NCBI GenBank assembly: GCA_020746835.1
Contig: JAGPNK010000015.1
Location: 62,001 to 126,000, forward strand
From: Stachybotrys elegans
Taxonomy: Eukaryota; Ascomycota; Sordariomycetes; Hypocreales; Stachybotryaceae
DNA: 64,000 nt
Direction: 5' to 3'
Positions 1-9,245 of the stretch are shown piece by piece. Under the pieces are notes generated by a model that had not been told where the DNA came from, made no database searches, and saw only the letters and a list, made by a program, of their open reading frames with translations. Within the stretch, counting starts at the first letter, position 1. Every line of letters starts with the position of its first letter. Made by a program: the position numbers and the translations under genes.

Positions 1-216
1 TTTCTACAGTCTAGCGCACCGAGTCAGCCTTATTCTGGCAGACATCCATTTTAGATGACTGGGGGTCGCACTTTTGCATGCAACCATTACTGCTTGACGT
101 TTGCGGGGTAGGTCACTGTTTGCCATGCTTGGTCCAGCAAACCGTACACCCCGGTTGTCGTTGAGGCTTGGATCTCGGGGCAAGAGGTCTCGCAGTTTCC
201 TTTTCGGTGGTGTCAT
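1..216 (-). CDS. Zn2Cys6 transcription factor, N-terminal part (cut by window edge)
   Basis: This is the 5' end of a Gal4-type zinc-cluster regulator on the minus strand. The ATG is at 216 (begins MTPPKRKLRD). Exon 1 ends at 72 inside the codon after ACK. An intron (71-11) has a gtgcga donor and ctag acceptor, and exon 2 begins at 10 with codons giving N-C-R-K. This is the first half of a C-x2-C zinc cluster; the rest lies left of the window. The segment is nearly identical to 7537-7756, where a complete paralogue is present, and the two keep the same exon phase. The visible differences are all transitions. The ORF can be extended 5' of 216 to 321, but the ATG matching the paralogue is preferred. 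Whether the full gene is intact cannot be seen. Confidence 0.7.
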
Positions 217-526
217 CGTGCGTAGATATACCGAACCAACCCAGAAGCGTCCTACGAAGAATGCTCTGAAGGGTGGGGATGGATGAATTATTGACGAATT
301 AGGTGTGCGCTGTTTCCGCACATCGGCGCAGACGAATGCGTGAAGGCTTGATTCCTACAAATGGAAATAGGGGCTGCAAGCCCCCTAGCTATCTAAGGGA
401 GCGGATAAATGGTTATGCCGCTTACACCAATCAGGGCAGCGTTCGCTGCCCTGCTACCAATTTCACGCACAACCGTTACTTAATTGATCTTTGTTGGGTT
501 GTCATGATGATGCCATTCTTAGTAAA

Positions 527-624
527 TACCCGGAGCGAGCTTCGGCTGTCCGCCAACCCCGCTAACCGGGCATGTCTGCTTATGTATGTATCTAGCGGCT
601 ACAACTGAGTAGGAATAGAACTAA
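527..624 (+). mobile_element. Tad-like LINE 3'-end fragment
   Basis: About 100 bases match the 3' end of the LINE at 27545-28655 (which lies on the opposite strand) and the tail at 52288-52354. The shared text runs from cggagcgagcttcggctgtc through tagcggctacaactgagtag. No coding part remains. The preceding 300 bases (217-526) contain no gene I can support; some of it may be further decayed element sequence. Confidence 0.6.
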
Positions 625-701
625 GCAAACTTCATCTCACCCTTACAACCTCACGGTGTCTTCCCAAGTCTAGGGCGATCTTGTGATGCACGGTTTTAAA
701 G

Positions 702-1814
702 ATGGGAAAGTATGAGAAGGGTCACCGAAGCGATGACACAAGCGGAGATTCTGCAAGCTCCTTTACCTCCGCAGGTGCGAACGACTCCTTGGATACAGAA
801 GCCGCCGAATCGGACGACGTGTCCCTCTTGCACTCACGAGACGAAGAAGATGCTGATGCTACGACTTTTCATCCGCTCAGTCGCTTACCGCCGGAACTGA
901 GACGCCATATTTGGAAACTCTTTTGCCCCGAAATCACTCTCAAGTCACGGTTGCTGGACATTACCATTGGGCCACCTTCGGAAAAACATGCACGGGAATG
1001 CTCTTGGCCTCCGGGTATGCGCCCATGGACTGCACGCGATGGCCATATCCTGAAAACTATGACATTGAACACGCGACGGGTCCTTTCAGTGAACCAAGAA
1101 TCTCGAACAATAGCCCTGAAGTCGTTCCCGGACTGCCTGAGTTTGGATCTGGCGTCCGGTGATGCTATCGTACGATTCAACAAGGAAACCGATGTCATTT
1201 TGCTGACGGGTTACGGCATGGATCACCACGACACCAGAAATTATCATTTTCCCGACTTTGCCGCGCAGATCAAGCAGCTTGCTATATCGGCCACGCTGGG
1301 TTATAATTCGACGGCGGGCAATTCGGCAGATCTCCAAGGTGCCTTCTTTCGGCAATTCCCGAACCTGGAAAGAGTATTCTTCCTTCTAGAGAACGTGCAG
1401 CATGGTACTACTAGAAACCTACGATGGTGTGTACCTGAATATGTTCACGAGCTGTTTGTCGACACCTTCAAAGAGGCGCCTTGTCACGGCGAGGACATGC
1501 AGATGGTCTTCTGCTGGCCAAATGTAAACAAGTACAAGACGTTTCACGATATACATGGTAGAAAATGTCACTTTCTACCCAAAGATGAGTTGCTGGAGTT
1601 AGGCATTGAATCCTACCCCATGGCCATCTTTCAGTCTGGGTCGGGACTAGCTTGGTATAAGAACTTGCAAGCGAAGCTGGCATCTAGGCCGCCCGATCTC
1701 ACGCCAGATATTGATACGGAGTCCGGAGAAGCGTCTGACGAAGTTTCGGAACCGGTCCAGTACGAGAGCGATGGCATAGACGATGACCCCATTAGTGACA
1801 TTAACGAAGATTAA
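702..1814 (+). CDS. 2EXR domain protein
   Basis: This is a 370-residue single-exon gene starting at ATG 702. Residues 1-50 are acidic, Ser-rich and low in complexity. A 2EXR domain starts near residue 55 with the typical FHPLSRLPPELRRHIWKL opening, where the fungal family usually shows FxxFxxLPxExRxxIW. It continues through the conserved strand region ending near the DVILLTG segment (about residue 168). The C-terminal tail (about 330-370) is again acidic. The 2EXR family is abundant in plant-pathogenic and soil ascomycetes, is often expanded in accessory regions, and has no established biochemical role; distant relation to F-box-type proteins has been suggested. No frameshift or internal stop is visible, so this gene looks intact. 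Confidence 0.85.
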   Translation: MGKYEKGHRSDDTSGDSASSFTSAGANDSLDTEAAESDDVSLLHSRDEEDADATTFHPLSRLPPELRRHIWKLFCPEITLKSRLLDITIGPPSEKHARECSWPPGMRPWTARDGHILKTMTLNTRRVLSVNQESRTIALKSFPDCLSLDLASGDAIVRFNKETDVILLTGYGMDHHDTRNYHFPDFAAQIKQLAISATLGYNSTAGNSADLQGAFFRQFPNLERVFFLLENVQHGTTRNLRWCVPEYVHELFVDTFKEAPCHGEDMQMVFCWPNVNKYKTFHDIHGRKCHFLPKDELLELGIESYPMAIFQSGSGLAWYKNLQAKLASRPPDLTPDIDTESGEASDEVSEPVQYESDGIDDDPISDINED

Positions 1815-2520
1815 GGGAGCGAAGTTATGAGACGGCATCGCAGCAGGTTCGGCACCTCCATCTATTCCTAGCTAGGGCGGATTTGCAGTCGGATAGTCCA
1901 TAAATTAGTGTCCGTTCTTTTTTTCTTTGACACCGCTCGCAACGGCAGCACCAAGATATCACGCTGCCGAAGCGGCACCCCCAGTTGGAACCGGCATATT
2001 GCGAATAGGCCGGCTATTGGTCATCATACTGCTGTCATTAGAATAATTCCCTACTCGGAGCAAGGATGCTTCCGACGAACCCTGATATTATGACTTTAGC
2101 ATCCTGAAGGGGCATTTAATAAACCTGTAATTCATACTGACGGGCATAACTTACCATGAGCAACTGAAACCTGGGCCTATTTCGTATTCCAGACCCTACC
2201 GACACTGTCCTGGAGCTATCTTTGTTCTTCCAAGGCATTGGCAGAAGTAGATGCGTGTCTTAACCTTAATTAGGATGTAGGCGTGGCGATGCACTTAGGA
2301 TGATAATTGGAAAATTACGAAATAGAAGCAAGATGAATGAATAAAGGGATTTATATTAAAATATGAAACGTCAGAGTAACTTTTGTGAGCGGCTAGGTGG
2401 TCATTGGTCGTCATTCCATGCACTCATGAGAACCCCCTGGTCCCCCTTCCCAACAGTTAGCTCCACTCCCCAACCCCCGGTCCCCCAACCCCCGTATTTT
2501 GGCGTCTGATCACCAACGCT
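1815..2520. other. Intergenic, no gene seen; G-quadruplex-prone tract
   Basis: No supportable gene. Within it, 2468-2493 carries four C-runs of 4-5 bases separated by 2-3 bases (G-runs on the minus strand). This fits the canonical G4 pattern, and 2432-2450 adds more C-runs. Confidence 0.5.
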
Positions 2521-2644
2521 AGTCCATACGGCAATCCTTCCGAGATCGGTGCGACGACAGAAGAGTCTCGAGACTTGCGCGCTCTTCCTGCAGCCGACGT
2601 ATTTCAATGGCGAGAGCGGCGTTCGCTAACCTGAGTCTTGAAAT
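2521..2644 (-). pseudogene. bZIP leucine-zipper exon relic (ATF type)
   Basis: A minus-strand reading gives a heptad-like helix: NAALAIEIRRLQEERASLET followed by LLSSHRS and a late Cys. This lines up with the zipper end of the intact ATF-type bZIP gene 1.7 kb away (NSDLHIEYKRL...LLLSH). An in-frame TAG follows. The basic region that should precede it is not recognisable upstream, so this is probably the last exon of a decayed or rearranged paralogue. The match is short and coincidence is possible. Confidence 0.35.
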
Positions 2645-3906
2645 CGATGCTGCTGTCATGCCGCCTTGGTCCGACTGAGGATTGAATGGAGATTTTTCTC
2701 GCAACTATTGAATATATGGTGTTGTTTTTGAGACGCGCTCTTGCCTGAGATGAGAGAAGCCGGACTGTTCCTTTGCACGCTTTTGCCAAGGATTTCTCGC
2801 GGGAGAAAACCTTGATAAAATGAGGAAAGGAGACACGCATCTGGTGGGGAATCAATGGGGTAAGTTGACGATATTATGACAATGGAATAACGCAAAGTTG
2901 CCCATATGATGATGAACGTACAATTTGGCTGGAGAACTAATGGGGCAAGAAGGTGGTTGGGACAGGAATCGAATTTGCAACCACAACCAAAAGAGCCGAC
3001 AACACAGCGCCCCGACTCCATACAGCTGTTGAATTCAGTTGCATTAGCAGCAACACGCCCAAGGCTGGAGTGTGTGTGGTCATGTTAGCTGGGGAGGGCG
3101 CTGGTCTCAATGGATGGTCAATGGAACTGAGACGCAACAAGTTGAGAAAATTATGATGCGCCATGACGTCATAGACCTGGCACTTCTTGCCACGATCATC
3201 CGCAAAATTCCAACGACCTATGTATCAATGTGGCAACTGACCCAGGGCCAGGTATCTTGATGCTTGACGATGATAGTCTTTCGTAGCTGCTGCCACAGAA
3301 TTTAACAAAGAATACGTCTCTGATCTGGCTATTTTTTATTTATTTTATTTTATTTTTTAAAAAACCCCTTTTTACACAGTATCCTCTTGAGGGTGGTAAG
3401 GTAGTATGCGTGTCACAGACAGGGTTTTTGACTAATCAAAATGCCACAAAAAATGACATATTTCTTAGGAAAGCAGACTATGATAGATGTCCCACCATTC
3501 CTACCGGGTACATATAGCTACATTACATACGTCACAGCCTTTTCGTGTTGATGTAGGTTTGAGCCTATTCCCGCTGACCTGGCCGAGGGGCTGCTGGCTT
3601 CGTGACCGGAGCCTTACCACAGTCAAGGGGATAGCTAGAGAGCAGTTGTGAAACGTCCGGCTCCACCTAGGCGCATAGTGTCAGCAATCAATATCCAGTA
3701 ATGGCTCCCTCATCAAAACGTAGGGCACTCTACTGTATCACTACATATTCATCTATCTTCCATTACTTATAAAAATCAAGACTTTGTTATGACCAACAAT
3801 CGCTTAAAGCCACGCGAGCCGACACGTAATACCCCTCTTAGTGCCGTTAACTGTCTTGATTTCTGTACAGTAGCTGTGTAGCTCTCTGTTAAGCGCTACG
3901 GTCGGA
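2645..3906. other. Intergenic, no gene seen; one TIR-like end
   Basis: No gene supported. An AT-rich tract lies at 3335-3365. At 3602-3633, gcc-ttaccac-agtcaagggg-ata matches (as its reverse complement) the terminal inverted repeat TATCCCCTTGAGTGT shared by the MITE at 13858-14102 and the piggyBac-like relics. It is an orphan right end; no partner is seen. Confidence 0.4.
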
Positions 3907-4172
3907 ATGGTTGGCTCAAATATTATAATAGGAGACTTCAACCTACGCAGATCTAGGGCAGAGCTATCAAACAAAAGTCAGAAACGGGACCTAAAGACCT
4001 AATACCAATAATGGGTAAACATGGTCTAATAAGCCTGCTCCAACCTGCACCACTACATATGAGGAGAATGGGACCAGGACGACAATAGACCTATCCCTCG
4101 CTACTGCTAGTCTCGCCGACCGCTTGACCAGGTGCGAAATCGAGTTGAACCACGACTCAGACCACCTAGGAC
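3907..4172 (+). pseudogene. LINE endonuclease (EEP-type) relic
   Basis: One frame gives IIIGDFNLRR, the GDFN motif of the exonuclease-endonuclease-phosphatase domain of Tad-like LINEs. After frame changes, another frame gives TIDLSLATASLADRLTRCEI and then LNHDSDHLGH, which is the conserved C-terminal SDH region with its catalytic Asp and His. The fragment is therefore the decayed 5' part of an ORF2 endonuclease. No adjacent reverse transcriptase is seen. Confidence 0.65.
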
Positions 4173-4251
4173 ACAATAGTTGTTTGCAATGATTAGTCTG
4201 CCGAGTTTTCCCAAGGATCTGTATCCGAGTTAATCCTACTTCCTCCTGGTA

Positions 4252-5316
4252 CTAGTCCAAGTGATACTTTGGGATTTCTCGAACAGCATCCATCTGGCGC
4301 TTATTCCAGCTCTGAAGTTGATCCCCCAGCTTGCTAACCTTGTGAATGCCGTTGTGCTTTCTCCAGAGCTTCTCAATCTGATAGGCCTCATCTATGTTTC
4401 GCCCCTGCTTCTTCGATGTGGTTGGCTTGATGCTCTGTGAGCGAGAGTCGGATGTTCCACCGCGTGCTGAATTCTCAATATGCTTCCTCCCTTCCATTTC
4501 AATCCAGTTATTGGTGGCGGGGTCGCCGCAAACTGCATGACTCAGCAGCAAATTCTTGATATATATCACCTCCCTCATGAGCCTCTTGTACTCTATGTGT
4601 AAGTCTGAGTTCCTGGTCTCGAGGTTTGCTCGGGACTCTTCCAGGTCGTGAACCCACTCCTTTTGCTTCTGGCGGCACTTGGAAGCCGCCTGCCTATTGT
4701 GCCCTAAGAGCTTGTTGCGCTTAGTCTCTTCCATATTGACGCTGTGCTTGCGAGTGCGCATCTTCCGCTTCAGACTCTGCGCTGACGCTTGTTTTGGCGA
4801 CGATAGCATAGCTGACTGGTTCGATGGTAGAGAAGATAACTGCGAGTGTCGGGGTGATGCCATGACTGAAGCTGGTTTTGAAGAGTGCTGCGAGCGGCTG
4901 GTGGGGGACAAGATGTTGTTTTTATCATCATCATCGCCGCCTTGTTCTGGGTCGCGACTGCCATTGTAGTCTTGGTCACCCGTGCTTGTACACTTGTGAA
5001 ATTGTGTGTCGAGAGCTCGAGTGGCTGTCAGTTGGTATGAGGACGTCTGTTGTGGTGTGGCAACCGGAAGCTGGTTGAGTAAGCCCAACTGAAAGTTGAA
5101 CTGATCCCATTGCTGTCCGCCATCGAGAGGCTTCGCTAGTTGCCAATTGTAAGGAGAGAAATCTGTGGATGAAAAGTCCGTATAGGAAATATCTAGCAAT
5201 GGGTCTATGACAATATCTTGATGAGGGTTCGAACCGGCCACATTGCCGAGAGGATGTGACAGAGCAAGCGGGGTAGGAAACGCCATTGCCGCCACTTCAG
5301 AAGCATTGCTCCTCAT
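4252..5316 (-). CDS. ATF/CREB-type bZIP transcription factor
   Basis: This gene encodes 354 residues from the first in-frame ATG at 5316; a second ATG at 5286 is the alternative, and the open frame beyond 5316 lacks an ATG. The first ~180 residues are Gln/Ser/Thr-rich, as in activation regions. The basic region is about 199-221 (KRNKLLGHNRQAASKCRQKQ, with the N-x2-A-A-x-x-C-R core), followed by a leucine zipper about 224-259 ending LLLSHAVC. The RQAASKCRQK core and the LLxSHxxC end are hallmarks of Atf1/AtfA-like factors of the stress-MAPK pathway. Those, however, also carry an N-terminal Aft1_HRA region, which I do not recognise here. Nuclear DNA-binding is expected; targets are unknown. The sequence is uninterrupted. 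Confidence 0.8.
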   Translation of the reverse strand: MRSNASEVAAMAFPTPLALSHPLGNVAGSNPHQDIVIDPLLDISYTDFSSTDFSPYNWQLAKPLDGGQQWDQFNFQLGLLNQLPVATPQQTSSYQLTATRALDTQFHKCTSTGDQDYNGSRDPEQGGDDDDKNNILSPTSRSQHSSKPASVMASPRHSQLSSLPSNQSAMLSSPKQASAQSLKRKMRTRKHSVNMEETKRNKLLGHNRQAASKCRQKQKEWVHDLEESRANLETRNSDLHIEYKRLMREVIYIKNLLLSHAVCGDPATNNWIEMEGRKHIENSARGGTSDSRSQSIKPTTSKKQGRNIDEAYQIEKLWRKHNGIHKVSKLGDQLQSWNKRQMDAVREIPKYHLD

Positions 5317-5630
5317 ATAATTCGAAGCTGGAACTGGGCTCTTATGACAAATAAGAAGATAGTATTCTGCCAAGTGAATGGATACACTAAGGCCGAGTAT
5401 GGATTATGAGGAGGATAAAGCAATTCAACCACTCGTAACGTCCTGAAGGCCCTATTGAATAGCGAGTGGTAAGGAATGTCGAGAGCGTGGCCATCAGTGT
5501 GAGCATAGGCCCCGTTACGCTTTGGCAGTTCGTCTGGATCGCCTTTTAGGTCGCTGACTAACATTTTCCGATGACGTCACAATTAACGCATTATGATGCA
5601 AATCGGATTCCGCTTAGGGACGCACAAACT

Positions 5631-5684
5631 CAAGAAATTCGTCCCTGGGTATGGAGCCAGGATTAGTCAGGGACGAATTTTTCG
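5631..5684. repeat. Inverted repeat (hairpin)
   Basis: Arms caagaaattcgtccctg (5631-5647) and cagggacgaatttttcg (5668-5684) are near-perfect inverted complements around a 20-base loop, and weaker pairing continues outward for several bases. It lies just left of the piggyBac-like relic and may be a tiny MITE remnant. Confidence 0.5.
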
Positions 5685-5726
5685 AGTGTCTGCTCCGCTA
5701 CGCACAGAAACCAACAAAGAAGGTAT

Positions 5727-6560
5727 TATCCCTTTGAGTGTCATAAAGCAGCAAGCTTGTATTAGACCCACATACCCCTCAATTTAGGTCGGTACAAGAA
5801 GTAACTTTGACCCTTTCCCCACCAAAAGCCACACCAAATGGATATTCAAGATACCGCAACAGAGGACACAATTGTAGTCGGGGGCGTCAGCGAGGTTGGT
5901 GACGAGCTTCTCATACGGCTGGATCACTATCAACAAGAGCGGGAAGGCGATATCACAGGGAGACCGAATTTTGAGCCCATCGCTGACTGCGGCAGCGTTT
6001 TCTATCCGTTCAAGCTGGAACAACGTCATCCAATTCTATCAACGCTGCCGGCGAGCCTGGTTGACCTTTTCTAGCTCTTCCTACCTATTTCCCTTGTGGA
6101 AAGCTGGGTTCACTACGCAAATGAGGCTCCCGAGCCCGCTCAAGGTCCCGGACCCGGTTCTCGCGGCAACAGCAGCTATACACAGCAGCCCTCGCAGCGA
6201 GGGAAGGCTTGGAGCCCAACCTCGGTGCCGGAGATCTATCTATGGCTTGCCATACAGATTTACATAGGTCTGCACAGGGAAACCCTCTAGAAGACTATTG
6301 GAAGGTCTCCGGGACTGAGGGACACCTTCCAAGTTATCCTATTGTCAAATACATGCCTTTTGACCGGTTCCAGCTGCTATCTCGCCGCATACGAATTTCC
6401 CCCTTTTCATCGCAGCCACAAGGGCCTTTCCGGCCCTGTGCTGAGTGGTCTGACCAGCTACAGGCTGTTTCTTTGCAACTCTGGGTCCCGGGCACAGATC
6501 TTGCTGTAGATGAGTGTATAGTCGGGGCCTGGGGAATTTCCAGGATACAACAGTTAGCTG
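5727..6560 (+). mobile_element. piggyBac-like transposase relic, copy 1
   Basis: A left terminal repeat TATCCCTTTGAGTG starts at 5727. After about 110 bases of leader, an ATG at 5838 opens a reading frame whose product matches copy 2 at 35339. Landmarks are IYLWLAIQIYIGLHRET, DYWKVSGTEGHLPSYPIVKY, FDRFQLLSRRIRIS and DLAVDECIVG, which form the N-terminal half of a DDE_Tnp_1_7 (piggyBac-type) domain up to the first catalytic Asp region. The frame is broken by a TAG at 6072 (copy 2 has CAG there) and by a one-base deletion near 6289. Similarity ends soon after the VDE motif; the C-terminal half and right terminus are missing. Confidence 0.75.
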
Positions 6561-6691
6561 CAATGGTCAGTCTGCCCCGTGTTCCCAAGGAGGTATATGT
6601 AAGTTGTAGTGCAAATGCAGCCCGCTATCGCCTTGGAATAGCAACTAACCATAACGCCTGCATCCATGGCATTTCAACACATGGTATGCGA

Positions 6692-7753
6692 TCATACCAT
6701 ATCATTATTGTCTGACGTCAATGTTAGGAACATGGACGTGGCGTCTCCCTTCCAGCCACGAGGTTTTGTGGCATCCTCTGTCTCCTTGCCCATATCCCCT
6801 TCAAGGCCTTCGAAATCGTTCACATGGCTGAGGCGAGCATCCACTAGATCAATGACTCTGCTATCAGTGCTTTCGCCCGTGATGGCCGGGGGATCGACAG
6901 TAGAAATCAGGTTTCTAATTGGTTCGTGAACATGAGACCGGAGTGAGGCCTTGATACCAAGGGGCCCGATACCCTGCAAGTCGAGCGAAGCTAAATCCAG
7001 GGGAACCAGCGAGGGGTACACATTTGCAGGTTCGACCCCTAGTTGAAATTCAAGGGGTATTTGGGTTGGAGGCAGTAAACTCCAGTTTGTTGCGTAAAGC
7101 AGCGGCGTAGCATAGCCAGACATATCGTCACCGATCGATCGCAAGGTAGCTTCAGGAGATCGCGCCTGCTGCAAAGATCTGAATGCCTCGAGCGCAGCGT
7201 CCTCGAACACCTCGGCCGACGTGCGTGATCTCTGTTCCAAACCTAACGCTAACACCGAGTCGACAGCGTGCTCGACATTAATTGAGTCTCTAACTGTCTG
7301 CAACACTTGCATCGATTCGGCGAGGGTTCCTTCGTGGAGCAGTTTGATGACTGCATGATATTTGGCCAGCTGCGTCCTCGGCGTCCTGTGAGGGCTAAGG
7401 CCCGGCGGCGTCTCAAACATACAATCCACAAGCCCCTTCCTACAGGGTGCACACTGTGGTCGGGCCCCATCGCACTGTTGGGGGGTAAGTCTCTCAGCAT
7501 CTGGAATCCGAGGCTCAGAGCTACCTTGATCTTTCGTTTTCTGCAGTCTAGCGCACCGAGTCAGCCTTATTCTGGCAAACATCCATTTTAGATGACTGGG
7601 GGTCGCACTTTTGCATGCAACCATTACTGCTTGACGTTTGCGGGGTAGGCCACTATTTGCCACGTCTGGCCCAGCAAACCGTATACTCCGGTTGTCGTTG
7701 GGACTTGGATCTCGGGGCAAGAGGTCCCGCAGTTTCCTTTTCGGTGGCGCCAT
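6692..7753 (-). CDS. Zn2Cys6 (Gal4-type) transcription factor
   Basis: A minus-strand gene starts at ATG 7753 (MAPPKRKLRD). A naive ORF runs through two small introns. Splicing 7608-7548 (61 nt) and 7524-7475 (50 nt) creates a 23-nt middle exon and restores a perfect cluster: C-KN-C-RKRKIK-C, then C-DGARPQ-C-AP-C-RKGLVD-C with the middle Cys shared (C-x2-C-x6-C-x6-C-x2-C-x6-C). The spliced protein is about 316 residues. The C-terminal part is short for this class and shows no recognisable fungal_trans domain, consistent with an aflR/Zn-cluster-only type or a C-terminal truncation. The stop lies near the end of the piggyBac-like relic, so the last residues could be element-derived. A near-identical paralogue begins at 216. 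Confidence 0.8.
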   Translation of the reverse strand: MAPPKRKLRDLLPRDPSPNDNRSIRFAGPDVANSGLPRKRQAVMVACKSATPSHLKWMFARIRLTRCARLQKTKDQGSSEPRIPDAERLTPQQCDGARPQCAPCRKGLVDCMFETPPGLSPHRTPRTQLAKYHAVIKLLHEGTLAESMQVLQTVRDSINVEHAVDSVLALGLEQRSRTSAEVFEDAALEAFRSLQQARSPEATLRSIGDDMSGYATPLLYATNWSLLPPTQIPLEFQLGVEPANVYPSLVPLDLASLDLQGIGPLGIKASLRSHVHEPIRNLISTVDPPAITGESTDSRVIDLVDARLSHVNDFEGLEGDMGKETEDATKPRGWKGDATSMFLTLTSDNNDMV

Positions 7754-7989
7754 TGTGCGTTGACGGTGTGTGGAAGCCGCGGAGAAGGTGCCACTAAATC
7801 CTCAAAGAATCCTTGACTTTTCATGAGCAGTTAAGTGTGTGCCTTTTAGATGACCCTGAGATGATATTGCTCATGCATTGAGGCTTCTTCTTGTCGAGTT
7901 CCTCTAATAGATTATATTCCAGAACCCCATACACGCAGTAGGCATGCCCAAATTGAGAGGCTGACGCGAGTTCTCCCGTAATTAGAGAC

Positions 7990-8060
7990 AGCCCGGAGAA
8001 TACACTCCGAACTGGTGTGGCAGCCAGCCGGAGAATGCACTCCGGGCTAGTGTGGCAGCC
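7990..8060. repeat. Imperfect tandem duplication of ~36 bp
   Basis: Two adjacent units, 7990-8025 and 8026-8060, share the pattern agcc-ggagaat-cactccg-ctggtgtggcagcc with a few substitutions and one indel. Confidence 0.7.
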
Positions 8061-9245
8061 TTTCCCTCAGCCGTGCCAACCAATCACCCATGTCTACTCG
8101 CCCTCAGCTAAAATCAGGCTGCATTCACACTCAGCAAAATTGGAATGGTTCCTTCTCAATATGATCCTGGGTTTCATTTCAATTAGACTTTGCTTTTGCT
8201 ACAGACTTGGTGTAGTCCATTCCGCTTCATTTTCCTTTCTGTGGGCAGTTTGCTCGGACCTGACCCCTCAGCCTTCCCCGTTCAGGTCTGGAAAAAGCAA
8301 AACCAACCCAATGATGCCATGCCCAATGTTATATGTCAGCCGTCCAGGGTCTTGCCTTGTTCTCTGGTCACGCTGAGGCAGAGAAATAGGCGACATCGAA
8401 CTTGATCCAATACTACTATTATAGTCCGAGCCTCACTCGGCATAGGGCATGGGTGGCCAAGACAAAATGGGCAGCTGATATGGCTACAACTGAGACCTCA
8501 AAGCCTGGAAAAGTCTAGGCTTGTTGTCTCTTCCCCCATTCCATTCTGCCAGGTTTCTGTTTCCACCATAACGGGTATCCAATGGGCCGACTCATCCCTG
8601 GGAGGTGTTGGAACTTAATTGCCGCCTCCTGCTGACGCACCACACCACTTTTGCAACCTTGTTCAGCTGAATGCTTCTGGGTCGGTATCCACAGCGACAG
8701 TTGGCTGCCCCACCTGCTTGTCGGACAGCCACTGGTAACCTCACCCTACTCGCTCTCAATCCTCGTCAATCGCCCGGACATCCTGCACCCGGCTTCTGGT
8801 GAGTGATCCCTGAATACTACAGTCTTGACCATCAGATATTACTAAGACCGTTGCTTTTTCTGTGTCATATTCCTTCTACAGTAGTCACTCCATTTCTGTC
8901 TGCCCTTCCATCTTCCCTCCCCCGGCAATGACAGGCGGCTGATGTACATATAAGGGTTACCCAATCGCAGAACCAACCCCACTACAGCGTACTCGTCGCC
9001 TCCGTTCCTGTGGTGAAACACAGAGACCTATCAGAATCGTGGTTACCCGCCAGATCGGGCTCGTCGGAATAAGAGAGTGAAGCTGGGACAGGAGCAGCGA
9101 CACACCATGCGAAACTCACTTGCATCAACAGAATCAGCCTCCCAAGAGAACTTGCGCATCAGTCGATGACCAAAGTCCCATCTCGCAGAATACATGTGCT
9201 CAACTGCTTAGAGGAGAAAGTGCCACTGCCTCGCCGACTTCACTC
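8061..9245. promoter_or_regulatory. Intergenic / probable promoter of the PAS-domain gene
   Basis: No gene seen. CT-rich tracts and a TATA-like tacatataag at about 8944 precede the PAS gene by roughly 300 bases, as expected for a fungal promoter and leader. An out-of-frame short upstream ORF starts at 9107 and ends within the leader. Confidence 0.35.

Noticed and set aside
2960..2990. tRNA-like T-arm (ATTCGATTCC on the minus strand)
   Set aside because: The flanking bases do not pair as a T-stem, and no acceptor, D or anticodon arm is present at the right spacing.
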